Positions 8,481 to 16,955 of a stretch of DNA of 64,000 nt are shown here, one piece after another (within the stretch, counting starts at the first letter, position 1; the number at the start of each line of letters is the position of its first letter). Origin of the DNA: CAZSDP01 sp964605665 (GTDB lineage Bacteria; Planctomycetota; UBA8108; UBA1146). The stretch spans positions 1 to 64,000 of the forward strand of contig CAZSDP010000021.1 of assembly GCA_964605665.1 (NCBI GenBank). The letters run 5' to 3'. Made by a program: the position numbers and the translations under genes. The notes under the pieces were generated by a model. The model worked only from the letters and a program-made list of their open reading frames with translations, searched no databases and was not told the origin of the DNA.

Positions 8481-9528
8481 GACAGCGTCGATGGAGCGGC
8501 CACACCTAGTCTCAGTCTCGACGGCAAGCGGGCCGGCTCCTCTCATCGTTACCGCCATCACTGCTTTGGTTGCGCTGACCATCGGGTGTACCCCCATTCC
8601 GATCGAAGAGGACCAGCGTCGTCGTGCTGGTGTCAATCCTGGAAATCCCACTGGAGCACCGATCGTCCTCGCGGAAGTGGGAGATCGGCAGATCACCGAT
8701 CGCGAGCTCCAAGAGAGAATTCTGTCGCGCTACTACGGCCCAAGAGCATTGCTCGGTTTGGTTCGTGAAGCGTTGTTTCTCGAAGAGGCGAAACGTCTCG
8801 ACCTCTCGATCACCGAACCGGAAATCGATGCCTTAGTCGAGAGGGAATTGAGGGCGGTGCTCGGTGTGACTCCCGAAGAGCGAAGGGCGTCTCTCGAACG
8901 CCTTCGGTGGCAGGGCTTGTCGGTGGAAGATGTCCGTGCGGAGCTGAGCAATGAGCTTCAGGGATTGTTACTGATCCAAAAAGTGGTGTCCGCCCATCGA
9001 ACGGTCTCGGAGGCGGCTCTTCTCGATCGCTATGCTCAAAGCTGGAGTACACCTCGTCGAAAGGTCCGCCACATCGCGTTTCCAGTCACCGGCGATCCCG
9101 ATGATGCTGCTGCGCGTCTCAGAGTGAAGACCAGAGCAGAGTCGGTACGTAATGCGATTCTTTCTGGCGCCCCTTTCGCCGAAAGTGCGCGGTCTCTTTC
9201 TGGAAATCCTGAGACTGCAGCTCGAGGAGGAGAGATCGGTTGGCTCAGTCGGGATGAGTTTGGTAACGAACAGCTCGCGGAATTTGTGTTTGGACTCGAA
9301 GTGGGGGCCCTCTCATCGGTTTGTCCAGAGGGGGTGCACGGGTTCCACATCTTTCAAGTCCTAGAAGAAAGACCACAAAAGCCGTTTGAGGAAGTTGCGG
9401 ATGACCTTCGAAAAGAGCTGATCGAAGCACCGCCGACCGATGAAGAGATTTTAGAGATCGAAAGCGAACTACGCCGTCGCATCAGAGTGCGGGTTCGTGC
9501 GGACGTTGCACCACCGATTGTTCCTTGA
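8467..9528 (+). CDS. Parvulin-type peptidyl-prolyl isomerase lipoprotein (SurA/PrsA-like)
   Basis: 353 residues. A hydrophobic leader ending in the lipobox-like LTIGC predicts lipid attachment at a Cys near residue 41. A SurA-type helical chaperone region follows (about 55-185), then a parvulin domain (about 190-310) with KVRHIAFPV at its start, FAESARSLSGNPETAARGG, and HGFHIFQVLE at its end. It probably assists folding of exported or outer-membrane proteins. The ATG at 8467 lies inside galE and overlaps its stop by 14 bp; a second ATG at 8491 is also possible. Adjacent to galE and upstream of scpB on the same strand. Confidence 0.87.
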   Translation: MRIVETASMERPHLVSVSTASGPAPLIVTAITALVALTIGCTPIPIEEDQRRRAGVNPGNPTGAPIVLAEVGDRQITDRELQERILSRYYGPRALLGLVREALFLEEAKRLDLSITEPEIDALVERELRAVLGVTPEERRASLERLRWQGLSVEDVRAELSNELQGLLLIQKVVSAHRTVSEAALLDRYAQSWSTPRRKVRHIAFPVTGDPDDAAARLRVKTRAESVRNAILSGAPFAESARSLSGNPETAARGGEIGWLSRDEFGNEQLAEFVFGLEVGALSSVCPEGVHGFHIFQVLEERPQKPFEEVADDLRKELIEAPPTDEEILEIESELRRRIRVRVRADVAPPIVP

Positions 9529-9567
9529 GCGCCGATCGGTGGAAGATTCAGGGGATCGACTCTACAG

Positions 9568-9590
9568 CCTGGTGACCAGTGGTCACCAGG
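9568..9590. promoter_or_regulatory. Perfect 10-bp inverted repeat upstream of scpB
   Basis: CCTGGTGACC and GGTCACCAGG flank the triplet AGT. The element lies 39 bp after the isomerase stop and 22 bp before the proposed scpB GTG. No T-run follows, so it is not a classic intrinsic terminator. It could be an operator or an mRNA hairpin. Confidence 0.5.
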
Positions 9591-9612
9591 AGTTCGTAGG
9601 GACGGAGGGATT

Positions 9613-10725
9613 GTGATTTCGCGAGCACCCGGATCTCGACCAAGTCGTGGATCATCCCGCGACAAAAAGAAAAAAAGCCCGAAGCAACAAGCGCCTGTAG
9701 AAGGGAGCTCCCGCTGGGTCGATGTCGGGGGTGACTCTGAGCAAGACGCTTCGGGGGACGGCTCGGAGCGAGTTTCTGATTCGATAACCGAGATTGAAGA
9801 TGAAGATGGTGAGGAGACGAGGTTGAGCGGGAAGTCAGAGGCTCCAGATCCCGGAGATTTGGATTCAGAGCCATCTTCGGGAGATACTTCCGCAGATTCC
9901 GACGTGACCGTGGACGGGTCGGCAGCGGCAGAGCAGAGCGAAGCGGCGCCACTCTCTGAGGAAGATGAATTGCCGCACCTCGAAGGAGATCGACTGCGCG
10001 CATGTATCGAGGCGATCCTTTTTGCTTCGCCAGAGCCGGTCAGTCGTCGAAGGCTCTATCGACTGCTTCCGGAGACCGATAACGCTCAGATTCGTAATGC
10101 CCTCTTGGAGTTAGAAGGAGAGTTACTCTCCACCCCCAGAGGATATTTCTTGAGCGAGGAAGCGAGCGGTTTTCGTTTCTTGACCAAGTCAGAGTTCGCG
10201 CCCCATGTCGCCCGACTCCGCGGAGAGAAACGTCGTATTCGCCTCTCTGCCGCTGCTTTCGAATCCCTCGCCGTGATCGCATATCGACAGCCAGTTCGAC
10301 GCTCTGATCTGGAAGCAATTCGGGGGGTTCAAAGTGGAGCGATCCTCAAGAATCTGATGGAGTGGAGCTTGATCCGGGTGCTGGGGCATGACAATTCTCC
10401 GGGGCGCCCACTCCTCTATGGTACGACGACCGATTTCTTGGAGTTACTCGGTCTTGGTTCATTGGAGGATTTGCCGGAGCCTGAGCGCTTGCGAGAGCGA
10501 GGGGCAGATCGCGGCTTAGAGGTTCTCGATCGCATCATCGAGGAAGGGGGCGGCGTTCCAGTCGTCGCTGGGGAGTTGGAAGAGGATCTTCCAGCAGTTT
10601 CGTCTGATCGGAGAGAGGGCGTGGCAGCAGAGGAGAGCGAAAACGACCCCTCCTCCGAGACTCTGGACGATGAAGAGAGTCAGTCGAGCGAATTCGATCT
10701 CGATCTTGCAGATGAAGAGGAATAA
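9613..10725 (+). CDS. scpB: Segregation and condensation protein B, with long acidic tails
   Basis: Winged-helix subunit of the SMC-ScpA-ScpB condensin that organises and segregates chromosomes. The GTG start at 9613 is preceded by GGAGG. The conserved part (about residues 125-285) begins LRACIEAILFASPEPVS and includes LESLAVIAYRQPVRRSDLEAIRG-like sequence (FESLAVIAYRQPV) and PGRPLLYGTT. The 370 residues greatly exceed the usual 180-220. The excess is an N-terminal tail of about 120 residues rich in Ser, Asp and Glu, and an acidic C-terminal tail of about 70 residues, both probably disordered. scpA is not adjacent. Confidence 0.92.
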   Translation: MISRAPGSRPSRGSSRDKKKKSPKQQAPVEGSSRWVDVGGDSEQDASGDGSERVSDSITEIEDEDGEETRLSGKSEAPDPGDLDSEPSSGDTSADSDVTVDGSAAAEQSEAAPLSEEDELPHLEGDRLRACIEAILFASPEPVSRRRLYRLLPETDNAQIRNALLELEGELLSTPRGYFLSEEASGFRFLTKSEFAPHVARLRGEKRRIRLSAAAFESLAVIAYRQPVRRSDLEAIRGVQSGAILKNLMEWSLIRVLGHDNSPGRPLLYGTTTDFLELLGLGSLEDLPEPERLRERGADRGLEVLDRIIEEGGGVPVVAGELEEDLPAVSSDRREGVAAEESENDPSSETLDDEESQSSEFDLDLADEEE

Positions 10726-10866
10726 GGGGACGGAACCGAGAAGTGCACCCTCGAGTTTCCGATGAGGAGTCCACGATAGAGCATCTCTTCTCAGGAGCAT
10801 CTCTGCTGTGGAGTCTCGTCGCCCTAGATCTCCCATTGCGCTATTGCTCAGCAACCGGTCACACTG

Positions 10867-10966
10867 CTCACAGAGGGTCGGGGCTCACAGAGGGTCGGGG
10901 CTCACAGAGGGTCGGGGCTCACAGAGGGTCGGGGCTCAAAGAGGGTCGGGGCTCAAAGATGGGCGG
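10867..10966. repeat. 17-bp tandem repeat array beside the SRP RNA gene
   Basis: Four perfect copies of CTCACAGAGGGTCGGGG start at 10867, 10884, 10901 and 10918. A fifth copy (10935) has one change (CTCAAAG), and a degenerate sixth runs to about 10966. The copies abut with no spacers, so this is not CRISPR. On the minus strand the array lies just downstream of the SRP RNA 3' end, and each unit carries CCCCGACCCTC, similar to the CGACCCCTC at the RNA 3' terminus. Confidence 0.9.
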
Positions 10967-10978
10967 AATCTGAAAAGA

Positions 10979-11063
10979 GGGGTCGAAGCGCGCCGCCGGG
11001 GGCCGCTGTGGCTGCTCCCGTCAGGGCCTGACCAGGTCCACGGTCCAACGACCGCCCGACCCC
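10979..11063 (-). ncRNA. ffs: Small bacterial SRP RNA (4.5S RNA)
   Basis: RNA core of the signal recognition particle that binds Ffh. Read on the minus strand, the conserved domain IV appears as GGUCAGG, the tetraloop UGAC closed by CCC/GGG, then GGGAGCAGCC. This aligns column for column with the E. coli domain IV, whose loop is GGAA. UGAC fits the alternative URRC tetraloop class known in SRP RNAs. The ends are set by a perfect terminal helix, GGGGUCG (11057-11063) with CGACCCC (10979-10985), followed by UCUUUU, which may act as a terminator. The length is about 85 nt. Confidence 0.85.
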
Positions 11064-11336
11064 AATTTCAAAATCGATCTGAGCCGGGTTCACCACCCGG
11101 GTAGCCCCGGAGTGTACGAAGCGACGCCAAGGGAGCAACCGATTCCGTCGGCACCCACCCACCTTGAAGTGGCAATTTGATCGAGACGATCGTTCCGGAG
11201 AATCCAATCTCCCTTTTTGGTCGAATCGCAGGATCAAGGGAGAGAAGGTCTGTTTGGCCGTTATCTGCCGATCTGCTGCGAATTTGGTGAAGTTGATCTT
11301 GGGCACCGATGACGAGGATCTGGATAAGGGAGACCG

Positions 11337-11876
11337 ATGTCGGCATTGAGTCTTGCACAGAGGGAGGCACCGATCGTCGGTGTCGGAATTCGAGGAGAGA
11401 CCCTCGGGGAAGAGTTGGCTCAGGGGCTCCAGTTGCTGGTTTTCCTGAGGCATCTCGGGTGAGTGTTTTGTCGAGAGTCTGTGGCGGAGCTACGGACCGT
11501 GAAAGAGTCGGAACCGACGGGTGCCGAAGTTCTCTTGGTGTTTCCTGGAAAACAATCTCGGGGAATTGAGTTCTTCAGCAGCGCTTGGCCTGCAGTGCGT
11601 GCCATCGCAGATAACGGATCGCTCTACCGCTTGTTTGGGCTTCGGCGTGGCAAGATATCACAACTCTTCGGCGTTGAAGTGTGGAAGCGGGGCTGGAGCG
11701 CTTGGCGGAAGGGGCACCGAGTCGGACTTCCGAGTGGTGACCCGACCTATCTCCCGGGAGCATTTCTGATCTATGCGGAAAAGATCGTTTGGGAGCATCG
11801 GGGCCTTCACGCTGGAGATTTTCCGAATTGGGATGAGATTCTGAAGAACCCAGAGCGCTGGTGTACCTCTGAGTGA
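11337..11876 (+). CDS. SelL-like thioredoxin-fold selenoprotein with in-frame TGA (Sec42)
   Basis: Read through one TGA (11460-11462), the frame is open for 179 residues from an ATG at 11337 with AGGGAG just upstream. The TGA falls in LLVFLRHLG-U-VFCRE. That gives a UxxC redox motif (Sec42, Cys45) exactly where the AhpC/TSA-like SelL and Prx-like2 families carry CxxC or UxxU after 'FLRHFG'. The remainder (LVFPGK, YRLFGL, LPGAFLIY) is typical of this thioredoxin-fold family. A start at the GTG just after the TGA would remove the first strand and the active site, so readthrough is the better model. A SECIS-like hairpin follows at 11477-11497. Probable role: thiol or peroxide redox chemistry. 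Alternatives are a sequencing error or a fresh pseudogene. Confidence 0.82.
11477..11497 (+). promoter_or_regulatory. Putative bacterial SECIS element
   Basis: GTCTGTGGC (11477-11485) pairs with GCTACGGAC (11489-11497), a 9-bp stem with two G-U pairs, leaving the triloop GGA. The loop begins 24 nt after the TGA, with G at loop positions 1 and 2. This fits the bacterial SECIS rule of a short apical loop with G among its first two bases located about 16-37 nt downstream of UGA. Confidence 0.6.
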
Positions 11877-12263
11877 GAACGGGGTAGTCCGATCATTCGC
11901 CGAAATTGGGCCACTGTTGCCGAAGCTGGATGATTCTTACTGGAAAATCTCCTCTGCGTTGCCACTGCATTCCTCCTTTGAGGCACCGCGAAAGCAGGGG
12001 AAGATCGTCGATGTGGGTCTGGTCGGCTTGTCGCTGTCGCGGATCGATGGGGCTGCGGAGAAACCATTCAAGACACCGCAGGATTCGATCACGTTGAGCG
12101 ACAGCGAACGATACGATGGCGGATGAACTCTTGGAGGCGGAGCCATCCCGTTCACGGTATGAATTGAAGCGGGAAGCCTCCTTGGTCGCTGGTTTTCGCC
12201 ACGGAGCAAGGGATCTCCACGCCAGGGCTTCTCGGCGAAATCGAATCGGAAAGCGAGTGGGGC
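11877..12263. other. Intergenic stretch with no supported gene
   Basis: 387 bp between the SelL-like gene and the large secreted protein. Open frames exist on both strands (for example 11917-12126 plus and 11893-12273 minus), but none has a recognisable domain or a convincing ribosome site. The promoter of the downstream gene probably lies here. I see no tRNA, repeat or strong terminator. Confidence 0.5.
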
Positions 12264-14972
12264 ATGTGTTCAAAGTCTCTGGTCATGTGGGTGATATTGG
12301 TGCTGTGTGTTTGCAGCCCTGTTGTCACTCACGCTGACGTCGTGACTTTTGTCCCGACTCGCGACGTGATGTTGATAGAGACAGGGCTGGGTGATCTCGC
12401 GAGCGGTTCCGGTTCTTATCTATGCGTTGGAAATACCAACCAAGGGGGATCTACAAATACCCGTCGAGCACTCTTGTATTTCGACATCTCCTCACAGATC
12501 CCACTGGGGTCGACGATCAATTCGGCGACTCTCACCCTGCACATGTCGCAGACCAGCGCTGGAAGCCAAAGTGTGACGTTGCATCGCGTTCTGGAAAACT
12601 GGGGAGAGGGGATTTCAAATAGTGGCCCATGTTCGGGGGGGGCAGCATTCGACGACGATGCCACTTGGAGATACACCTTTTACAATTTTACGAATCCGAG
12701 CCAATCGACGAGTTGGACCAGTCTCGGAGGAGATTTCGATCCAGCGCTCTCTGCCAATGCCATTGTCGGTGGGGATGGTTTCTATAGCTGGAGTGCGGCC
12801 GCGATGGTGACCGATCTACAGGGGTGGGTCGATGTACCGGTGACAAATTTTGGTTGGATGCTGCGGGGAAATGAATTCAGCTCGCAAACTGCGAAGCGCT
12901 TTGATTCCGCTGAGAATTCCAATGTGAGTTTTCGACCTGAGCTCGTGGTCGACTTCACTCCAGGACCTCCAGTTGGTGCATGTTGCTTCGTCGATGGAAC
13001 TTGCGATGTTCTCACCGAAGTCGATTGCCTCGCATTGGATGGAGTGTTCCAAGGTGTCGGGCTGAGTTGCATACCAAATCGCTGTCCACAGCCGACCGGA
13101 GCGTGTTGCTTTACCAATGGAGTCTGCGTCGAGGTGACTGAAGAAGATTGTGGGTTGCAAGGAGGGAGTTACGAAGGAGACTTTTCTGTATGCAATCCCG
13201 ATCTTTGTCCAATCATACTGACGCCATACCTTGACCTCCTGCCGATTCCAACGGTCGCGATTCCCACTTCTGGGAGTGTCGGCGGTGCCGCGACTTACGA
13301 AATCGGTATGACGCAGTTTTCCCATCAAGCACACGGACAGCTTCCTCCGACGACCGTCTGGGGCTATGGAGGAAGTTTCCCCGGCCCCACAATCGAGGCG
13401 ACTCGAGATCAACCGATCAGCATCGAGTGGATCAATGATCTCCGTGATGACATGGGGGTTTTGCGCACGACCCATCTTTTGCCGGTCGACACTTGCCTTC
13501 AAGGCCCCGATACTGCTGGAGATTCCCCTCGGACCGCAGTTCAGGTCGACGGTATTCACGTTCCAACCCTCTCAGGTGGGCTTCCCACGAATACAATTCT
13601 GCCTGGTGAGTCGGTGCTGTACGACTATCCCAATGAGCAAAGTGCCGGGACTCTTTGGTATCACGACAATGCTCAAGGTGTGACTCGCCTGAATGTCTAT
13701 CTCGGACTTCTTGGGTTATACGTCGTTCGAGACCAAGAGGAGTCCGTTTTGAACCTACCTTCTGGTTCGGATGAGATTCCCTTGATCATTCAAGATCGTG
13801 CTTTTCATCCAGACGGTAGCTTCAAGTATCCGGAAGATTGGCGAGATGAGTACTTTGGCGACAAGACTCTGGTCAACGGAAAGATCTGGCCATTTCTCGT
13901 CGTGAAGCGGGGAAAATATCGGTTCCGAGTGTTGAATGCGTCCAACTCGCGAACTTATCGGTTGAGTTTGTCGAACGGTGATTCGTTTCAGCAAATCGGG
14001 TCGGACAGTCGGCTCTTCGCCACAACCGTGACGATCAACGATCTCACTCTTGCGCCCTCGGAGCGTGCAGATGTGATCATCGATTTCGGAAACTTGGCAC
14101 CAGGCACAGAAGTGTTGTTGGTCAATGACGCGCCCGCTCCATTTTCCGGAGGAATGGGACAGGGCTCGAGCGGGGTGATCCCAGAGGTGATGAAGTTCTT
14201 CGTCACTTCGCAGCCTGGATTCACCGATCCGATTCCGTCCACCTTGGTTTCTACTGAGATTCTTCAAGAGTCGGAAGCGGTGGAGTTTCGAGAATTCGAA
14301 ATCGAGCTGGTTGCAGAGCCGTGTGCCGGTAGTCAATGGTTGCTGGGCGGTCAGACGTGGGACCAACTCGACCAAGTTCCGGAACTGGGCGATGTTGAAG
14401 TTTGGAGCTTCATCAACCTGTCGGAAAAAGCACACTCGATAGGGATAGAGTTATCACCTTTTCAGATTCTTGATCGTCAGCTGATCGAAATAGAAATGGG
14501 CCAAGTCACTCCCACGGGTCCAAGAGTTCCTCCAACAGCGCAAGAGTCAGGCTGGAAGGACTCTGTGCTTTGTCCACCCTTAACAATCACTCGAGTGATC
14601 ACGCGGTTTGAAGACTATGTCGGCTTATACACTTATCACTCCGAGATATTGGAGCGAAGAGATCACGGAATGATGCGCCAGTTTGAAACGATCTCCCCTC
14701 CTCGGTTCATCCGGGGGGACGCAAATGGCGATGGAGCTTTGAATATCTCGGATCCGATCTTGGCGCTCGACTTTCTCTTCCAAGGAGGATCGATTTCGTG
14801 TCAGCAATCGGTCGACACCAACGATGACGAGACGATCAACATCGCTGATCCCGTCACTTCGTTGAGCTATCTCTTCCAGATGGGGATGGCCCCTGTAGCC
14901 CCATTTCCTGGGTGTGATTCTGATCCGACGAATCCGACACTGACGTGCGATCAGTTTGCGGCCTGCCCTTAG
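12264..14972 (+). CDS. Secreted DNRLRE / degenerate multicopper-oxidase / dockerin-like protein
   Basis: 902 residues. The signal peptide spans about 1-24 (ending VVTHA). A DNRLRE-type beta domain (about 25-232) is followed by two Cys-rich repeats starting GACC (238-275 and 279-315). A CotA-like multicopper oxidase fold covers about 316-812, and a dockerin-like tail with two calcium-loop motifs (GDANGDG about 818; TNDDETINIAD) ends the protein. The oxidase scaffold is recognisable (WYHDN, LNVYLGL, FQILDRQ, ILERRDHGMM) but most copper ligands are missing. The first HxH reads VQVDG (426-430), HDH reads HDN (467-469), HPxHxH reads HSIGIE (724-729), and HCH reads HSE (792-794), so the type-1 Cys is gone. 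It is unlikely to be an active oxidase and may have become a binding or structural module. Confidence 0.85.
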   Translation: MCSKSLVMWVILVLCVCSPVVTHADVVTFVPTRDVMLIETGLGDLASGSGSYLCVGNTNQGGSTNTRRALLYFDISSQIPLGSTINSATLTLHMSQTSAGSQSVTLHRVLENWGEGISNSGPCSGGAAFDDDATWRYTFYNFTNPSQSTSWTSLGGDFDPALSANAIVGGDGFYSWSAAAMVTDLQGWVDVPVTNFGWMLRGNEFSSQTAKRFDSAENSNVSFRPELVVDFTPGPPVGACCFVDGTCDVLTEVDCLALDGVFQGVGLSCIPNRCPQPTGACCFTNGVCVEVTEEDCGLQGGSYEGDFSVCNPDLCPIILTPYLDLLPIPTVAIPTSGSVGGAATYEIGMTQFSHQAHGQLPPTTVWGYGGSFPGPTIEATRDQPISIEWINDLRDDMGVLRTTHLLPVDTCLQGPDTAGDSPRTAVQVDGIHVPTLSGGLPTNTILPGESVLYDYPNEQSAGTLWYHDNAQGVTRLNVYLGLLGLYVVRDQEESVLNLPSGSDEIPLIIQDRAFHPDGSFKYPEDWRDEYFGDKTLVNGKIWPFLVVKRGKYRFRVLNASNSRTYRLSLSNGDSFQQIGSDSRLFATTVTINDLTLAPSERADVIIDFGNLAPGTEVLLVNDAPAPFSGGMGQGSSGVIPEVMKFFVTSQPGFTDPIPSTLVSTEILQESEAVEFREFEIELVAEPCAGSQWLLGGQTWDQLDQVPELGDVEVWSFINLSEKAHSIGIELSPFQILDRQLIEIEMGQVTPTGPRVPPTAQESGWKDSVLCPPLTITRVITRFEDYVGLYTYHSEILERRDHGMMRQFETISPPRFIRGDANGDGALNISDPILALDFLFQGGSISCQQSVDTNDDETINIADPVTSLSYLFQMGMAPVAPFPGCDSDPTNPTLTCDQFAACP

Positions 14973-15126
14973 GACTCATCCCGATATCGATCTTGTTTCA
15001 GCAGTTGGTAGTGCACTGCAGCGACCAACCGGTGAAGTATACCGTCGATAGCTTCGAGGGTGACGGTGCAGGACTGTTCTTGTGCTCGGGAGTCGTTCAG
15101 CGCATTGACTCGACTCAAACTTGGAG

Positions 15127-16131
15127 TCAATTCATCGCTGCAGTGGGCTTTTGCTCAATCCCAAAGGTCCAATAAGTACGGATGCGGTCGGAGTCTGCTT
15201 CTCCTCGAGCCATCAGCTGGCAATGAGCTTCTCCCATGAATTCTCTGATCAAAGTGCGTCGGTCATCGATGGAAGAGATGGCGCCGGCAATTCCCGTCAG
15301 CCGTGCGACCTGAATGAAGTCGAGGCTATCGTCCTTCGACTTTTCGATCACCTGGTGCTCCCTGCTCACCGTTTCAAACCCTGCCTGCTGAAGCGCACGA
15401 TTCAGTTGGTCCGATCCAAGCGGCTTGGGAAAAACAGAGTGGGTCTTGAGGACTTGAGCGTGCTGTTGTGGATTGCGACTTTCCAGTTCGTCGAGAGCAG
15501 CGCGGTAGCGTCTGTCTTGGTGGAGCAGGTCTCGAGCGATGCGGTAGACATCATGGAGCAGCGCTGCGTTGTGAGTCTCTCGCTTCTGGCATTCGATGTC
15601 TCCAGTATTGAAGACCAGAACACCTCCGGGCTTCAGGAGGGTAAACAACTCCTGGAAGATTTGATCGAGCTTCTTCTCTGGAAGCAGGTGAATCGTGCTG
15701 GCGGAGACGATGAAGTCGAATCGATTCTCCCCAAAGGGAGTGACCAGCGGTTCTTCGCTCTTGAGATTCAACAGAAAGAAGTGGGTTTCCGGGTGTTGGT
15801 TCAGAAGTTGATGAGCGGTGAGGAACCAAGATGGCATGACGTCGGTCAAGGCGATCTCGAGTCCAAGATTGTGTTGGTCGGAGTGTTGGAGCAGAGGAAG
15901 TGCTGATCCGCCGGTTCCGGTCGCGTAGTCGAGACCGACGGCTCCTTCGAAGAGGTACGGCTCGAGGAGTTTCAAAAGTCTGGTGGTGTTGTCACGGTGC
16001 CATCCGCGAGGGTTCAGGGCATCGCCGGCATGGTAAAGTGCCTGATGATAATCCTGACCGTCCTTCAACATTTCATCCGAGGGTTGAGTTGGAGGGATCC
16101 ACTCCCCTGTCCAGCGAGTTGAACTGTCCAT
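15127..16131 (-). CDS. Class I SAM-dependent methyltransferase
   Basis: 334 residues. SAM-binding motif I is VGLDYATGTGGSALPLL (about 65-81), followed by ALTDVMPSW (motif II region), FDFIVSASTIHLLP and LLKPGGVLVFNTGD (motifs IV and V). The substrate is not evident; the fold resembles small-molecule or quinone-type methyltransferases. The N-terminal WTGEWIPPTQPSDEMLKDGQDYHQ has no signal peptide, so a cytoplasmic enzyme is expected. It is convergent with the upstream secreted gene. About 150 bp separate the two stops, and nothing else is recognised there. Confidence 0.82.
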   Translation of the reverse strand: MDSSTRWTGEWIPPTQPSDEMLKDGQDYHQALYHAGDALNPRGWHRDNTTRLLKLLEPYLFEGAVGLDYATGTGGSALPLLQHSDQHNLGLEIALTDVMPSWFLTAHQLLNQHPETHFFLLNLKSEEPLVTPFGENRFDFIVSASTIHLLPEKKLDQIFQELFTLLKPGGVLVFNTGDIECQKRETHNAALLHDVYRIARDLLHQDRRYRAALDELESRNPQQHAQVLKTHSVFPKPLGSDQLNRALQQAGFETVSREHQVIEKSKDDSLDFIQVARLTGIAGAISSIDDRRTLIREFMGEAHCQLMARGEADSDRIRTYWTFGIEQKPTAAMN

Positions 16132-16511
16132 GAATGAGGCGTTTCTCTACTTGAGGTTCGACGGGGGATCGGATCCTGGAGGTGGTGGACCGCATCCATG
16201 TCGATACCGGGAGTTGTCGAAGTCTCGAACCGCCGCCTCTGTTCTGAGGATCTTTCTCCACCCCTTGTCGGGAGAATGCCTCTGGAGGCGGAACTTCGAC
16301 ATTTCTTCAGTATACCTTGGGATTTGCAGGCAGGCCGGGGAGGTGGGTTGCGGCGGTCGAGGACCTTCGCGGTGAAGCGTGGGGAAACTGAGGATTTCTT
16401 GCCATATCGAAGGGAATTGAGCCGTCGATCTGGTGTGAACAGTTCAATTTTTACCGCTGGATCGACCACGACCGATCCATCTCGGTGGAGCATTGAGTCT
16501 GAGTGTCGTTC
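16132..16511. other. Intergenic stretch with no supported gene
   Basis: 380 bp between two minus-strand genes. Frames on both strands are open in part (16198-16761 plus, 16065-16493 minus), but their compositions are Arg/Ser-rich and shadow-like, and no domain is recognised. The promoter of the methyltransferase gene probably lies near 16132-16250. Confidence 0.5.
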
Positions 16512-16955
16512 TCAGGGAGATGAAGAAACGCGGATTCCCCCGACCGCTGCTTTCCGAGCATCGAGAAGCGCGGCGCCGAAAGGGACCCACCAAATCAGGT
16601 CATTGGGGATGATGGTGATGGCGAATGTCCAGGGGAGATCGCCAGTCGATCCTGCGATCAGAAATCCGATCGGTCCTAGGATCTTTCCGAGTAGCCCGAC
16701 AAGCACAATTGGCCAGTGTCTGCGGGAGTCGCTTGCAGCGATCCAATATCCGATTCCGTAGACTCCGACGATCATCCCGATGCATTGCCAGAATTGGAAT
16801 GTGATCGAATCGAGGGTGTCGATTCGATGCAGGGGTAGCAAGAGGTTGAGAGTGGCCTTCGGAAAGAGAACGACGGCAAGACCCCACAGAAGATTGTATA
16901 GGGCAGCGAGGCGAAGGCTGATCGATATGAAACGTGGAGCCGAAGGCAAACTCAT
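16512..16955 (-). CDS. Four-helix membrane protein, unknown function
   Basis: 147 residues with about four hydrophobic segments (near 14-32, 54-72, 82-102 and 112-130). The segments LRLAALYNLLWG, WQCIGMIVGVYGIGYWIA and HWPIVLVGLLGKILGPIGF form a pattern I associate with a small conserved membrane protein found in planctomycetes and related bacteria, often near SelL-like or thioredoxin-like genes. That association is from memory and not verifiable here. No catalytic motif is visible. Monocistronic by position. Confidence 0.7.
   Translation of the reverse strand: MSLPSAPRFISISLRLAALYNLLWGLAVVLFPKATLNLLLPLHRIDTLDSITFQFWQCIGMIVGVYGIGYWIAASDSRRHWPIVLVGLLGKILGPIGFLIAGSTGDLPWTFAITIIPNDLIWWVPFGAALLDARKAAVGGIRVSSSP

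Noticed and set aside
10867..10966. CRISPR array
   Set aside because: Units are 17 bp and abut directly with no spacers, and no cas genes are present.
11463..11876. A 137-residue gene starting at GTG right after the TGA
   Set aside because: It would lack the first strand and the active-site residue, and a better ATG with a ribosome site exists upstream in the same frame.
12816..14435. Long minus-strand frames inside the secreted protein gene
   Set aside because: Antisense shadows of recognised beta and oxidase domains.
15121..15906. A 261-codon plus-strand frame
   Set aside because: Antisense to the methyltransferase, which has clear SAM motifs.
16198..16761. A 187-codon plus-strand frame
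   Set aside because: It runs opposite the membrane protein gene, and its composition is that of a shadow frame.
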